Shown here: positions 24,561 through 36,507 of the stretch, piece after piece | How the letters are laid out: each line of letters begins with the position of its first letter | Numbering within the stretch: the stretch's first letter is position 1 | Assembly: GCF_002776525.5 (NCBI RefSeq) | Contig: NC_045435.1 | Location: forward strand, 124,909,038-124,973,037 | From: Piliocolobus tephrosceles | Taxonomy: Eukaryota > Chordata > Mammalia > Primates > Cercopithecidae | Length of the DNA stretch: 64,000 nt | Reading direction: 5' to 3' | Translations under genes and position numbers: made by a program | Notes under the pieces: generated by a model | The model's database searches: none | What the model saw: only the letters and a program-made list of their open reading frames with translations | Told to the model about the DNA's origin: nothing

Positions 24561-27500
24561 TGCATACAATGTGTTTACAATGAAATAATAAGCAACTATA
24601 AATAGAAAAAGTCAGCTCTTATTACCCAATATGGGATGATCTGTGAGATAAGTGCAAAGTGAGCTGCAAAATATTATCTATGCTATGTTTCTGCTTAAGA
24701 CATTATATATTATCTAGCTATATATTACAACCATATAATTAAAGCAACAGAATATCTTCAAAGATGCCCCTAAAACTTACAACAGAGCTCAACTTTGAGA
24801 GGCAAAAAAAATGAATTCTGGATGTCTAGGTTAAAAAAAGACATGCATATGTAATGCGGAACCTGTAGCATTAAACCTTTTGCTATGGTGTATTACCTTT
24901 TTAGTGAATTCAATGGGAAGTAAAACAAAACTAAACAAAACAAAGCTAATCCCAGTATACTCCTGACTTTCCTTAGTCTTACACTGCTTAGTGCCTAGTA
25001 TTACATAAAGGTAAGAATTGTAGCATGTATTCTTGTCTTTAGGGTGTCTTTTAGAATATTAAAATGATAAATAAGTTAATATTCAGTAACTTAACAAAAC
25101 ATTTTATAAAATTCAATTGAATCTGAGGTTAAATTCTTTGCTGAGCAGATCTGGTCTTAAAAGAAATGTACAAATTGAGAACGTTAGGTTTGCATTTCTA
25201 ATCTTCCTTCATACCCCATACAGCATATATAATGAAAGATGATTACACAGTAACTGCTAACACAGCTGGGAGGTGTTCTCTGAATAAGATTTTTGTTCTC
25301 TCTTCATTTCAAAACAGCTTTTATTTCCATGACATCTTGCATAGAGCAGATGGTCTCAAAAGTTAAATTTGACCATGAATACTACATTAACTGTCATGTA
25401 CTTGGAAAGGAAGATTATAAACAAGAAAAACTTCCTTTAAAAATGTTTCATTCATTTTGCCTTTTATATCATATGTGTATGTTTTCATTTTGTAAAGAAA
25501 GTATTTAGCAAATATGGTTTATTTCTCTTTTATAACTCGATATTGCTTCATTTTATTTCTGACCATTCAAATTCAAACAAGTAAGCATCTCAAAAGCCAT
25601 TAATATGCAACAGGGCATTACAATCACATCGGCAGCAGAGAAAAAGAAAAGAAAAAGGTTTTCTTATTGTTTTCCAGCCAGAGGTTCAATATAAGCAGAT
25701 GTTCTATTTTTGAGTTGCAAAGAAAATTAGTGCTTTTGTAGAATGTATACACAGAATTTAAATATCCTTGTCATAAAAAAAAAGAACTTATCATGGCAGT
25801 GATGAGTGAGAAGACAAACATTTTGAAATGAGACTGTCTCCTAAAACTATCTAATACTCATAATTTTTTGCACAAAGAAGTCCACATAATTTGTATCAGC
25901 AATTTCAATAGCGTTAAGAGATACTGCTCTGGCTTTCACTGATTTACTTTGTTTTTTGGGTGCAAGAAAAAATAATATAGGGAGAAAATCAGTGTCATAG
26001 AGACAAAGTGTGAAACAAGGAAGATTTAGAAAATTTCAAAATAAAATGAATAGAGAAAACTTCAGAAAATCATATAATGAATCTAATAATCTGAATCAAT
26101 TTTGCCTAGAAAGTTAAGATACAACTGAGCAGGTTTCTTTGTCACCATCTTTATTTCACCCATTGCTCCTTCCTTAGCTTGATGCTGTCAATACTGGGAA
26201 GGAGTGCAATATAGGAGTAAAAATACATAACCCAAAGTGAGAACCCTGGCTGCTGAGCCCTGCAACTGCTTATCTGAGTGTGCTTTAGCAAGTTGTTTAG
26301 CCTCTATCTGCCAGAGCTCTACATATTTTAAACTGGAAAAATAATTGTATCTTTATTATGTTGTGAAATAACATAAAACGGGGACCAGACTTGAAGAATA
26401 CCTGAGCAAACAAATCCAATTAGGCTTCATAAGTGACCTTAACCTTACTTGACTTGCAAACACAAGCAAAACTTAACTTGGGCTATTTCTGTAATTGACA
26501 GCATTAAAGAAAAATAGAATTTAAGCTTACTCAATAAGAAGCTACTAAGTAAGTTTACGTGTAACCAGAAACTTTTCCAGCCAAATAAAGTAAGGCAACT
26601 GTATAACTACAATAATTCAAAAGTTTGCTTTGTTTTGCTTCTGCATTCCCCTGTAAAAGTCTGTTCCTTTTACTTCTTCATGAACTAAAAGAACAGATGG
26701 AGCTAGAGAACCAAAAATAAACTGTGAAAAAAAATATTGTGCCTCAGTTTATCTTTTAACAATAGAAAGCATGCAAGAGTTAAAAGAGTTGAGACTATAC
26801 AACTGAAAATACTCTATCAATGTTAACCATTATTCATATTTAGTAGTGAGAGAGAAATTAAGAGATTCACTGCTGCATTTCTTTATTTGTGTCATCTAAT
26901 TGTATGCAGGGTTACTCAAATAACACTTTCAACACAAAAAAGCCAATGTAATACTAAACTCCGCAGAGGAAAAACAAAAAATAAGTCAGCCTTCCAGGTA
27001 GCACCTCTACATAGTACAAATTTCCACGTAACCATCTAGTTTGCTTAACATTGAATTGGTTAATTTCTAAAATGTACTATTTCTAATAAGCATCTGTACA
27101 CTAGCAATCATTTTATCTTTATATATTTGTCATGAAATCCCATTTATTTATCAAATCAAAATCTCTATACTGAATATTGAGGACATTCCAAAAATTATGC
27201 AGTGCTCTTTTCATGTAAAAAGCATAGGTGGTCTTCTCTTGATGGACTTCATTGTCTATCAGAGGAAAGAGAAGATCATAAAACTAAATATTGTAAAACG
27301 TGGTAAGTGCTATTCTTGTCTTGTGACCACAGTAATCTCAAGTACAGAAGTACAGAACAGGAAACATTTGAATCTACAATGGAGGGGAAAGGAATAGTAC
27401 AATGTGAACAAGTTGTTACGGAGGCCAAGGCATTCAGAACTAAGGGAAAAAGCACAAGATAAAGTGATACGCATGGAAAAAGAAACTGGAGTCAGATAGT

Positions 27501-28219
27501 GAAGTGTCCATGATATTATGCTTAAGAGTTTCATCATTATTTCCATGTGAAGAAGAATATTATAAAAGGATACCACACACAGGAGCTAATCGGTTATATG
27601 GTTAATATGAGCACTCTTTGAATTTATAGTTTTTTATTAATTATAGTATGAATAAAATAAGTGATATAATCAAATGTTACCTATATTCTAATTATTTTAA
27701 CTAAGTGAGTTACTGGTAAAATTGTGTTTTCTAAATGATGAAAACCTGGTGCAAAAATACATTAAACTTATACTGTAAAATACAATACAAAAGGAAAGAG
27801 CATCTAATGAATACAATTACTCCTTTCAGTCTCAGGAATTCCTGAACTACGAATGCCCTAAGGATTAAGCAAGTAATAGGAGGGAATGTTAAGAAGTTAT
27901 CTTTCTTTTGGAATTTATGTTGTCATGATGAATCCGAATCACCTCCTCATCTGTCACCTCTTAATATGGAGGCATATCTAGTTTTACTTTAATATTCATG
28001 TTTAAGATTATCGATGGAGTAAAATATGACTTGTGTTCATGAAAATGATACACCAGTAAAGAGTTAAGGCAAAATCATATCTGCTGCATAATTTCTTTAA
28101 AAGCTTTAAATCATGTAGCATTGTTCAGTTCGGTAGCTTTGACCATTTGCAGGGTCAAGATTTGGGTTAAGGCTGCCTCTGAGATGAAATCAGAGATGAG
28201 TTTCTCTAGTGTGCATATT
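24561..28219. other. AT-rich intergenic DNA
   Basis: Apart from a MIR at 26190-26380 no repeat family or gene is recognised. Open frames of 60-90 codons lack domains. Confidence 0.5.
26190..26380 (+). mobile_element. MIR SINE
   Basis: The MIR order is visible: AGTGCAATATAGGAGTAAAA, GAGAACCCTGGCTGCTGAGC, TTTAGCAAGTTGTTTAGCCT, CTATCTGCCAGAGCTC and a weak 'aaactggaaaaataat' tail. Confidence 0.7.
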
Positions 28220-28355
28220 TCCTTTTTGTGTCATTGAGTGCACTTGAGTGAAAGGTGTATTGGAATTCTTTATGCTATTTTTACAATATTTTGTAAATCT
28301 ATAATTACTTCAAAATAAAATGTTTAAAACTTTAACAAAGAGAATAGAAACATTC
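28220..28355 (+). mobile_element. L1M 3' terminal fragment
   Basis: The text AGGTGTATTGGAATTCTTTA, GTAAATCTATAATTACTTCA and AAATAAAATGTTTAAAAC matches the 3' UTR end of old mammalian L1 elements. Only the terminal part is recognisable. Confidence 0.6.
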
Positions 28356-28374
28356 ATTCAAACATTACTTCTAT

Positions 28375-28680
28375 GGACGGGCGCGGTGGCTCAAACCTGT
28401 AATTCCGGCACTTTGGGAGTCCGAGACGGGCAGATCACGAGGTGAGGAGATCGAGACCAGCCTGGCTTACACGGTGAAATCCCGTCTCTACTAAAAAAAT
28501 ACAAAATACTAGCCGGGCGAGGTGGCAGGCGCCTGTAGTCCCAGCTACTCGGGAGGCTGAGGCAGGAGAATGGTGTAAACCCGGAAGTTGGAGCTTGCAG
28601 TGAGCTGTGAGTTGAGATCCGACCACTGCACTCTAGCCTGGGCGACAGAGTGAGACTCCGTCTCAAAAAAAAAAAAAAAA
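28375..28680 (+). mobile_element. AluY (AluYRa-like), full length
   Basis: A complete dimer from GGACGGGCGCGGTGGCTCAA to the A tail. The target duplication ATTACTTCTAT is at 28364-28374 and again at 28680-28690. It has the same monkey-type variants as the copy at 20.8 kb. The right arm holds a small duplication (GTGAGCTGTGAGTTGAGATC in place of GTGAGCTGAGATC) near 28600-28618. Confidence 0.96.
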
Positions 28681-28690
28681 TTACTTCTAT

Positions 28691-31359
28691 TTATTCACAA
28701 CTCCAAAATTGACAGTCATTTTCTGAATATTTCCAGTAAGAATATCATTCGAACAAAGACTCAGGAACAAGGTAAGCAAAATAAAGACAGCAATACAAAT
28801 AAACTATCCAACAGCTTACTCTTTTATTTATTTGTTACATAATGTGTTGTCTTCTTTGTAACATTGTCAACAAATCTGTTAAATTCAGGAATGTTAGTCA
28901 TTAAAAACTAAGTTCCATTATAAAAAGTGAAAGAAAACTCTAAATTCACTATTATAGCATAAAAGCTAAGTAAAACATAAATCTTTTGCTATAAAATTAT
29001 TTATATACAAGTATATAAAATATTTAAACCTATACCTATTGAGCAAATATTACAAATTAAAGATATAAAATTCCCTAACTCATGTAAAGTTAATATTAAA
29101 ATAATAATACATAATATAAATGCATTATGATATATCATATGATAATCATAAAGTATTTCAGAATTAAAAAAAAAAACTTTGGATGCTAATCAAAATAAAA
29201 ACTTGAGATTTCTTCCTGCAGGTATCAATGCTTATGTTATGTAAAACATTTTCTCAATAATAATAATATACAACATAAAGGTCAAAATAATTTGTGCCTC
29301 CCAACTGTTGGATTTGCTCAGGTGAAATGATTAGCTGAAGCAGCATTGAATACTTGACAGAGACTTTATTTTTTCTTTCAGCTGTTCATATATTGGATCA
29401 TTAAATGACATCAATTGTTAGAAAGAACATCTGAATTTGGTCAGTCCCCATTTATTTATATTCTGATATTCATCACAGAGAGATGTACATAACACATTTA
29501 AATAGATAATTTTCAAATCCATGGGGCTATTTCAAATACAAGACATCTTGGGAAATTCACACACCCCTAATAATAGGGAAAGCATTGCTAGCTTTGATTA
29601 TAATGAAACCTTACGGTTAATATAATGGGCATTTAAATTGATATTTTAAAAGTTTAGGTATTAATTAATGTGATTAATTTCAATAAAGACTACAGAATCA
29701 AGAAAATAACTTTATATGATGATGTTAGAAGGTTAATTCTAGCTGTCTCTTGTGCTCTGTTAGAGAAAATTTTTCTCAAAAGTTAATTAGTATTAATAAA
29801 TATAACCTACATAATAACACACTTGATAGAGATTTTACACTTTTCATCATCTAATCATATATTGTTTCTGATCAAATTTAGACATTTCTTTTCCATGTTC
29901 TCAAATAACAAATTGATTCTTTTTTAAAAATCTCAGAAAACATATTTCAGTCATTATTACATTCTTCTGTTTCATATAGTCAGAGAACAGCAATCATTAA
30001 GGCTTAGCTTGATTTGGTTTTCTGTCATAAGCGCCAAAGATAAAAAATACTTTACAGCACAGCAATAAAGTGTGTCAATATGTCAATATGATTAAAGTAC
30101 CAGTTGTTTTTTGCTATAAATAGTGTTCTGTAGCAGATCAGGAGTTCTGCAAATGACATTTACTCTACTGAAGTAATAAAAAAGAATAATCATGTAGTAG
30201 AAATTTACATCTCATAAGAAAAAAATGGTAAATTCTAAATTAAGTTACTGTTGAAACTTTCTATTTTCTTTTTTCCATTAAAAAAGCATTTGATATAACA
30301 GAGGTTGCTAAGAGATTAGTATTCAAAAATGTGCTTCTGAGCTTACTTAGCTGCCTCAGCACTTTAGTACTAAAGTTAAAAATAAGAAGTAATAAAAACC
30401 TAATGAGATTGTTCAGTAGGTGCAGCTGGTCACCATTACGGAACCAGAGCATAAGCAGCATTGTTCACACGGTATTTCTGGCAATGGACATTTTTCTTGT
30501 CCTGACTACTGAATACCGGATAACATGCTGATCCCGTAAGTCAGTCAGGCTTCATATTACAGATATCACTGGTAGCAATTATTCCAGGTTATTAGCAAGG
30601 TCTTCAATAGATTGAAACTTAGTTTGTCCAGAAAACAAAACAAAACAAAACAAAAAGAAAAAGAAACAAAACACAGGCCACAGGGGTTTTAGAGTCTTTG
30701 ACTACTTGTTGCTAAGCTTTATTTCTCCAATGAAGAAAAGTGCATCTACAATGCTGGTTCCACCTGTGCTGAGACAAGAATTACATTTAATTGAAAATCA
30801 TTTTCTCTGAAATTATTTCTAACCTTAGGTCAACAATTTTATATACTCTACTTGCTGGAGGGTATATCTTAGTTGCCTGATTAGATTACATTACCTAGAT
30901 ACACTTTGGAAGTCACTGAACACTTACTTAAACCTCTTATGTTTAGATTAATTTGCAGAATAATAGACTATAAATACATATAGCTATTCTTGTGTCATAA
31001 ACACAAACTAGCCAACTGAGGATACTTTCTCTGCATACAAATTCCGGAAAAAAAAAAAACCTAGATAAGTCAAGATTTATTCAAAAATATTTGTATAACA
31101 TTTCCTTTGAAAATAACATTTTGGGGGAAAATGCATGAAATATTATAGAATAATGAATGAAACATTCTTTCAGAACACTAGCAAACATCTTGAAGATAGA
31201 TAACACATAATAAATAGATGATATTTAGATAAATATAATAGATACAACATCACTTACAAAGCCAATTTTAGGATTTTACTTTCAGAAAAATAGATAAAAA
31301 ATAGCTTTCAATATTTATCTCATTAAATACAACTCAAAACCTCACACATCATATATAAA
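28691..31359. other. AT-rich intergenic DNA
   Basis: No gene or confident repeat. An (AAAAC)n microsatellite is at about 30635-30655. The two 66-codon frames on opposite strands around 30261-30531 overlap and have no domain. Confidence 0.5.
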
Positions 31360-33516
31360 TCTAACCTAAGACAATTCTGAAAGGGGCAGATAATAAGACA
31401 TACTGACTATAGACCTTACCACCCTTGGAAAGGCATCTGGTAAGTTTCTTAGGTTTTGTTTTTGCCTCCTAAATGTCCTATGTGGTACTAAAGAAGCCAG
31501 CAACCCAGAAATACCAATAGGAGTAGATTTAAAAAGCTCCTCAAAATTTCTGCTGCCTTTAGCCTGAGAATCAGGAAACGAGCAGCCTAGCAATATAAAA
31601 ACCTTTTAGACAACTGCTAGACCACAGAAAAAGGGCACAGAAAATACAAGTTCCTACCCCAATCTCTACCACCAAAGTTTGAGTGGGGAGGCTAGATTTC
31701 CACCCTCACAAGGTTATAAAGCAGCTCTCCAATCCATTCTCACCCTTGCTCAGATGCTCAGATGGTGTCAGAAGGAGCAATGCAGGGAGTTTGGACTTTC
31801 ATCCTCTGTCAGGGAGGTGGATGAGGGAGGTCAGGGTGGAATGTGATAAACATCATTCTCCCCTTGAGTTTTAGAGAAAACCATGTAAGGTGCCCAAACT
31901 TCAACTAAACCCCACTCCTCCCTGCAAAGTTATAAGCTGCCACTCTCTCTCTCTCTCTGATAAAGTGATGTCAAATAAGACCCTAGTAGAGAGTCAGGGC
32001 TTTCACCACCACCTAGTCTCAAGAACACCAGTCCAGGTGTCTATGGTGGCTACACAGGGAGCAGTCATGATGTACTCTTGCTCTTCCAGTCAAGGACGTA
32101 TCAGTGGAGGCCTAAAGGAGAATGAAACATTTTATCTCCACCCAACAGTAGTGAAAAGTCCCCATCTTTGGTGGCTAACAGAAGCTCAATGGGGAAAATG
32201 GAGTTTCACTTCCACCTACCAATAACCAGGCAGCATTTCTTTTTTTTTTTCCCGGTCAGAGTGGTGTTAGGGGAAGCCAGATAAACAGAAAGTTTAAATA
32301 ATGTCCAGAGTCTCTTAACACAATACCTCAAATACGTAGGTTTAGAACACAAATTACACAACATACCAAGAAGCAGAAAGATGTCCAGACGAATGAAAAA
32401 AATAAAATAAAATAAAATAAAAAGGCATGCAATGGATGCCAACACTAAAATAACAGAGATATTAAAATATAACAAACATTTTAAAGCAGGCATCTTAAAA
32501 TATTTCAATGAGATAATAATCATAAGTATACCTGAAATTAAGAAAAATAGAAAGTCTCAGCAAAAGTATAAAAGATATAAGAAAAAAACAAGTAATTAAA
32601 AAAAATCAACAAAATGACCAAAATTTTCAAAAAATCAACAAATGAAATTAATAGAAGAATGGAGCGACAGAGGAAATAATCAGTTAAGGAAAAAATGGAT
32701 TAAAACAAACAACCCTAGCTGACTAACAAAGAGATAATATAGTTTAAAAAATTAACATATACCCAGGAAACTGTGACAACATATTGTTTTAAAAAAATCT
32801 GACCTCTGTGTCACTAGGATTTCATCTGAAATTTCATAGGAAAAAAATGGGAAAAGGAAAAATACTTGAAGAAATAATGGCTAAACACTTCTAAAATTTG
32901 GCAAAGGATATAAACCTAGACAATGAAGAAACTGTGCAAACCCTAAACAGGGTAAACACATCAGAAAATAGAAACAGAAATTTCACACCACGATGCATCA
33001 TAGTCAAACATCTGCAAGCTACAGAGAAATATAACATTCTTAAGGCAGTGAGGAAAAAATAAAACCTCACCACTAAGGGAAAAACAATTCAAACAAAAGT
33101 GAATTGCTCATTGGAAATCATGAAGGGTAGAGAAAGTGATAAACTACTTTTCAAATTCTAAAAGAAAAGAACTGGCATCCAAGAGTCCTATGTTTATATA
33201 AAATGCTCTTTAAGAATTAAAAGGGCAATCCAAATATTTTCAGATAAATGAAATCTACGAGAGTTTGTGCCAGCAGGCTCACTCTCGAAGAATGGTAAAG
33301 AAGGAACCTTTGAGCATCAAGAAGCAATAAAGAACAGCAGGGAAAGGTAAAACTATGGGTAAGTACAATAGCAATAATTACATTAAAGATAAATAGTCTA
33401 ACTCTCAAAAAAGTGAAAAATCAGTATAACAGATTAAAAATATGACACAAAAATACACTGTTTACATGAAATTCACCTCAAATATACCAATATAGGCAGG
33501 TTGAAAGGGAAAGGGT
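31360..33516 (+). mobile_element. L1M-like LINE 5' part: 5' UTR, ORF1 remnant, start of ORF2
   Basis: The left kilobase looks like an old L1 5' UTR (CTTACCACCCTTGGAAAGGC, ATCTCTACCACCAAAGT). From about 32390 the text follows L1 ORF1: TTCAATGAGATAATAATC, AATAGAAAGTCTCAGCAAAA, AATAATGGCTAAACACTTCT, GCAAAGGATATAAACCTAGA, GAAAAACAATTCAAACAAAA, AAAGAAAAGAACTGGCATCC. The text AATATAGGCAGGTTGAAAGG near 33490 fits early ORF2. Frameshifts and stops make it non-functional. The ERV-rich block follows directly. An (AAAAT)n tract sits near 32392-32420. Confidence 0.7.
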
Positions 33517-33529
33517 GGAAACACTGAAG

Positions 33530-33908
33530 CCCAAGGTTGGGAATTGAAACTACTTTTGCAAAATTACGACAGTATGAGAAATCTGACATAGCTGATTCCA
33601 TCTTGCTTCTGACCTCCAAGTGGTCTTTGGTCATTCCGGGGTGTAGGCCAGATTTTAATTAATAGTTTAATTTTGAAATAAGCATAATAGTCCCTCCCTA
33701 AACCTAATCCCCTTCTTGTTCAGGGGCTGAAACTACCTTTGCAAGACTAATGTAAGGCCACAAGATTCGGATTATGGAAGGGGCCTGAATTCTGCTAAAA
33801 TGTAGGTGTAGTTCCTATAGTCCCTTACCACTCAGGAGTCATATGACCAGAGGTCACAAGATTTGTGACTATCCCAGTTAACTTCTAAAGGTAACATCAA
33901 TATTTTAG
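33530..33908. mobile_element. Old LTR-like sequence, left part (split by ERV)
   Basis: The block contains GAAACTACTTTTGCAAAATT, AGCTGATTCCATCTTGCTTC and a second similar start GCTGAAACTACCTTTGCAAG near 33726. It ends at the TTAG duplication of the minus-strand ERV. The sequence beyond that ERV (41887-42069, with TGTGGACTCCATGCAGGAGA and CCAATCAGCAGCT) has LTR-like character, so the two may be halves of one older class I LTR. The family is not named because I cannot verify it. Confidence 0.4.
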
Positions 33909-34246
33909 TGTTGCAGGACTTTTCCTTAGTTTAGCTAAAGACAGTGTTCCTTGTCCCACAGCCATGAAAATTTAGGCTCACAAACAATTTGAATGGTGAG
34001 TAAGACAGGGTTTTATTTGGTTAAAAGGAAGAAAAGGGGGGAACAGGGACTTTTGATAGGCCAGAGTCCTGCTAGAGTGCTTTACAAATGCAGCTTGAAT
34101 CCCAGGTTACACACAGGAAGAGGAGGGGCCAGGCTCCTCCCTGCTGCAAATGACACAAACTTCCTGAGGCTTTGTCCCAGTCCTCATTTTCAGTGCACAG
34201 GCCTGTTTAAGTTTTGCCAGGGACCCTCTCCCACCTGTCTGTCTCA
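33909..34246 (-). repeat. 3' LTR of the outer ERV
   Basis: On the minus strand it begins TGAGACAGACAGGTGGG and ends GTCCTGCAACA. AATAAA in the context CCAAATAAAACCCTGTCTTA (plus about 34007-34020) is the polyadenylation signal. The left outer flank is TTAG. It is clearly diverged from its partner at 41559-41882, roughly a fifth of positions by eye, which suggests an old insertion. Confidence 0.8.
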
Positions 34247-35737
34247 TTTCCCCCTCTGAAGAAGTTCGTCTAACTGCTGTTAGATTAAGGATGAGGACGA
34301 AGGCTGATCTTAACTGCTTCCTGATGACAGAGAGCACTGTTTTGGGGAAATGGCAGTCAGAGATCCCTCAGAGGCCAACTTAAGGGTTCCAGCAGAAGAG
34401 GCCATCATCAGAGACTCTGGTTGTATGACCATTTGGAGTTTGATTGCCTGAAGGCAAGAAGAGACAAAGTGGGTTATTAGAAAGCAGATATCACAACAAA
34501 ACAAGAGGAGAGGTAAGGACAAATGCCTAACTTGCAACAAACTTCCCCCTTTTGCTCCCACGTGGGCTTCAGGGTTCCCTTCCCCTGAGCTCAATCCTAA
34601 GCCAACTAGTTTAAGGTTTGGGAAATTAACTGTTTCCAGTTTGGAGGATGCATCTCAAGGGAGTGTCCCATAGTAGAGAGACACAACTAGCTATTAGTGA
34701 AGAGAGAACTGAGGAGAAGAAAGGGAAAAGAAGGCGCCTTTTAAAGGAGGCCTAGAGGTTCAGGATGCATTTGAAAGGGGTACGGACTGAAGATGAATGG
34801 CTATCCATCTAGAAAGATGGAGGCAGGTATCACTCATTCTCTTCTTTTCCTAGCAGATACCTGGCATACACAAGGGAAGGAAGGAAGAGCATCCTATTTT
34901 TGTCTTCTGTCCTTGCATTCCTGAGTCCCAGTGACCTTGGCAAATCCCTACACAAGTGGCAAAGTAGTTTGTACCCATTAAGCATGGAGGATCTAGAGAA
35001 TAGGAATTATCTGCTCTCACCTACGCCTCTATCCCCCCCACTGTCAGTAGCCTTAAAGTTTCCTAGACTTAATTTATGCCACAGATATCAACGAGGCCTT
35101 TATCCATGAAACAGGAAGCTTGGGGTTGGCTTAATTGGCAGGAATGAGCCATGTTCACCTGTCTGTGCCTTTTAACCTCTGTTGCCATTTGTCTCTGGAT
35201 CTCTCAGATCCAGTTTTCCTTCCTGGGGCTTTGACTCGAAGCTTGGAATTAAGTTTGTGACAACAACGTTTTCTCAGAGGATTACATGGACTCCTTATCA
35301 TACACCAAATAATAAGGTAAAACTGTGGAAACGAGTCGTCATCCAACAAGGGAGAGAAAATGATGCCTTGGGACACACTCAGATAAATGGTAGCTATAGT
35401 TATGCTTACTAGGATTTGGGTGCATGGTGCTTGGCTTTGGTTGATTTCCTTGGTCTTCAGTTCCCAAAAAGGAAAAAGGAGACCTTCAAGTGATGGGTGT
35501 CCTGTTTATTCCAGTCATCTGGTAGGATTTGTAGGATAATTGCTCAGAACTAGAATATTGATCCAGATTTTTATATTACCCATTTATCTTGTTCTTTCTG
35601 AGCTACAGCTGGAGATTGATGGTAGGTTCGCAGGAACAAGAAGGGTTAGTCTAAAATGTAGGCAAAAATTTAAAAACAACTGAGTTTAGAATTTCATGAC
35701 AAATATGTGATAAGTTTTGAAACATGATATTTTGCCA
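34247..35737 (-). mobile_element. Outer ERV internal region, left segment
   Basis: No retroviral domain is recognised on either strand. The segment is moderately GC-richer than the surrounding desert. Open frames of 60-95 codons are scattered on both strands without motifs. It continues on the far side of the LTR17 insertion, joined across the AAAT target. Confidence 0.5.
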
Positions 35738-35741
35738 AAAT

Positions 35742-36503
35742 TGAGAGACAGGACTAACCGGATTTCCTAGGTTGACTAAGAGTTCCCAAGCCTAGCTGGG
35801 GAAGGTGACCACATCTATCTTTAAAAATGGGGCTTGTAACTCGGCTCACACCTGACCAATCAGGTAGTAAAGAGAGCTCACTAAAATACCAATTAGGCTA
35901 AAAGCAGGAGGTAAAGAAATAGCAAACCATCTACCACCTGAGAGCACAGGGGCAGGGACAATGATCAGGATATAAACCCAGGCATTTGAGACGGCAGTGA
36001 CAACCCCCTTGGGCCCCCCCCCAACCTTGTATGAGAGTTCTGTTTTCACTGTATTAAATCTTGCAACTGCATACTCTTCTGGTCCCTGTTTGTTCTGGCT
36101 TGGGCTGAGCTTTCGCTCACAGTCCACCACTGTTGATCTCCGCCATCGCAGATCTGCCACTGACTTCCACCCCTCCAGATCCAACAGGGTGTCCACTGTG
36201 CTTCTGATCCAGTGAGGCATCCATTGCTGCTCCGATCGGGCTAGAGGCTCGACATTGTTCCTGTGCGGCTAAGTGCCCGGGTTCATCCTAATCAAGCTGA
36301 ACACTAGTCTCTGGGTTCCACAGTTCTCTTCTGTGACCCACAGCTTCTAATAGAGCTATAACACTCACCACATGGCCCAAGGTTCCATTCCTTGGAATCT
36401 GTGAGGCCAAGACCCCAGGTCAGAGAACAAAAGGCTTGCCCCCATCCTGCGAGTGGCCTGCCACCATATTGGGAGCTCTGAGAAAAAAGACCCACTGGTA
36501 ACA
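35742..36503 (+). mobile_element. Solo LTR17 (HERV-W family LTR)
   Basis: It starts TGAGAGACAGGACTAACCGG and ends CACTGGTAACA, with the 4-bp target AAAT duplicated at 35738-35741 and 36504-36507. The whole 762 bp follows the HERV-W LTR in order: CTTAAACCC-type U3, CCAAT box at 35856-35860, TATAAA at 35971-35976, ATTAAA polyadenylation signal at 36053-36058, then R/U5 with TCCACCACTGTTGATC, GGGTGTCCACTGTG, GCTGAACACTAGTCTCTGGG and CACATGGCCCAAGGTTCCAT. It is a solo LTR in opposite sense to the ERV that holds it. Promoter boxes are intact to the eye; activity is unknown. The 124-codon antisense frame across it is spurious. Confidence 0.93.
35856..36058 (+). promoter_or_regulatory. LTR17 core promoter and polyadenylation signal
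   Basis: A CCAAT box (35856-35860), TATAAA (35971-35976) and ATTAAA (36053-36058) occur in the order and spacing expected of an LTR U3-R. Transcription, if any, would start about 25-30 bases after the TATA box and run rightward, antisense to the gag-pro provirus. Confidence 0.65.
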
Positions 36504-36507
36504 AAAT

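Noticed and set aside
30261..30531. Pair of overlapping 66-codon frames on opposite strands
   Set aside because: Same length, mirrored, Leu/Ser-rich, no domains; typical of chance frames in AT-rich DNA.
35846..36220. 124-codon minus frame
   Set aside because: Antisense of LTR17 U3-R.
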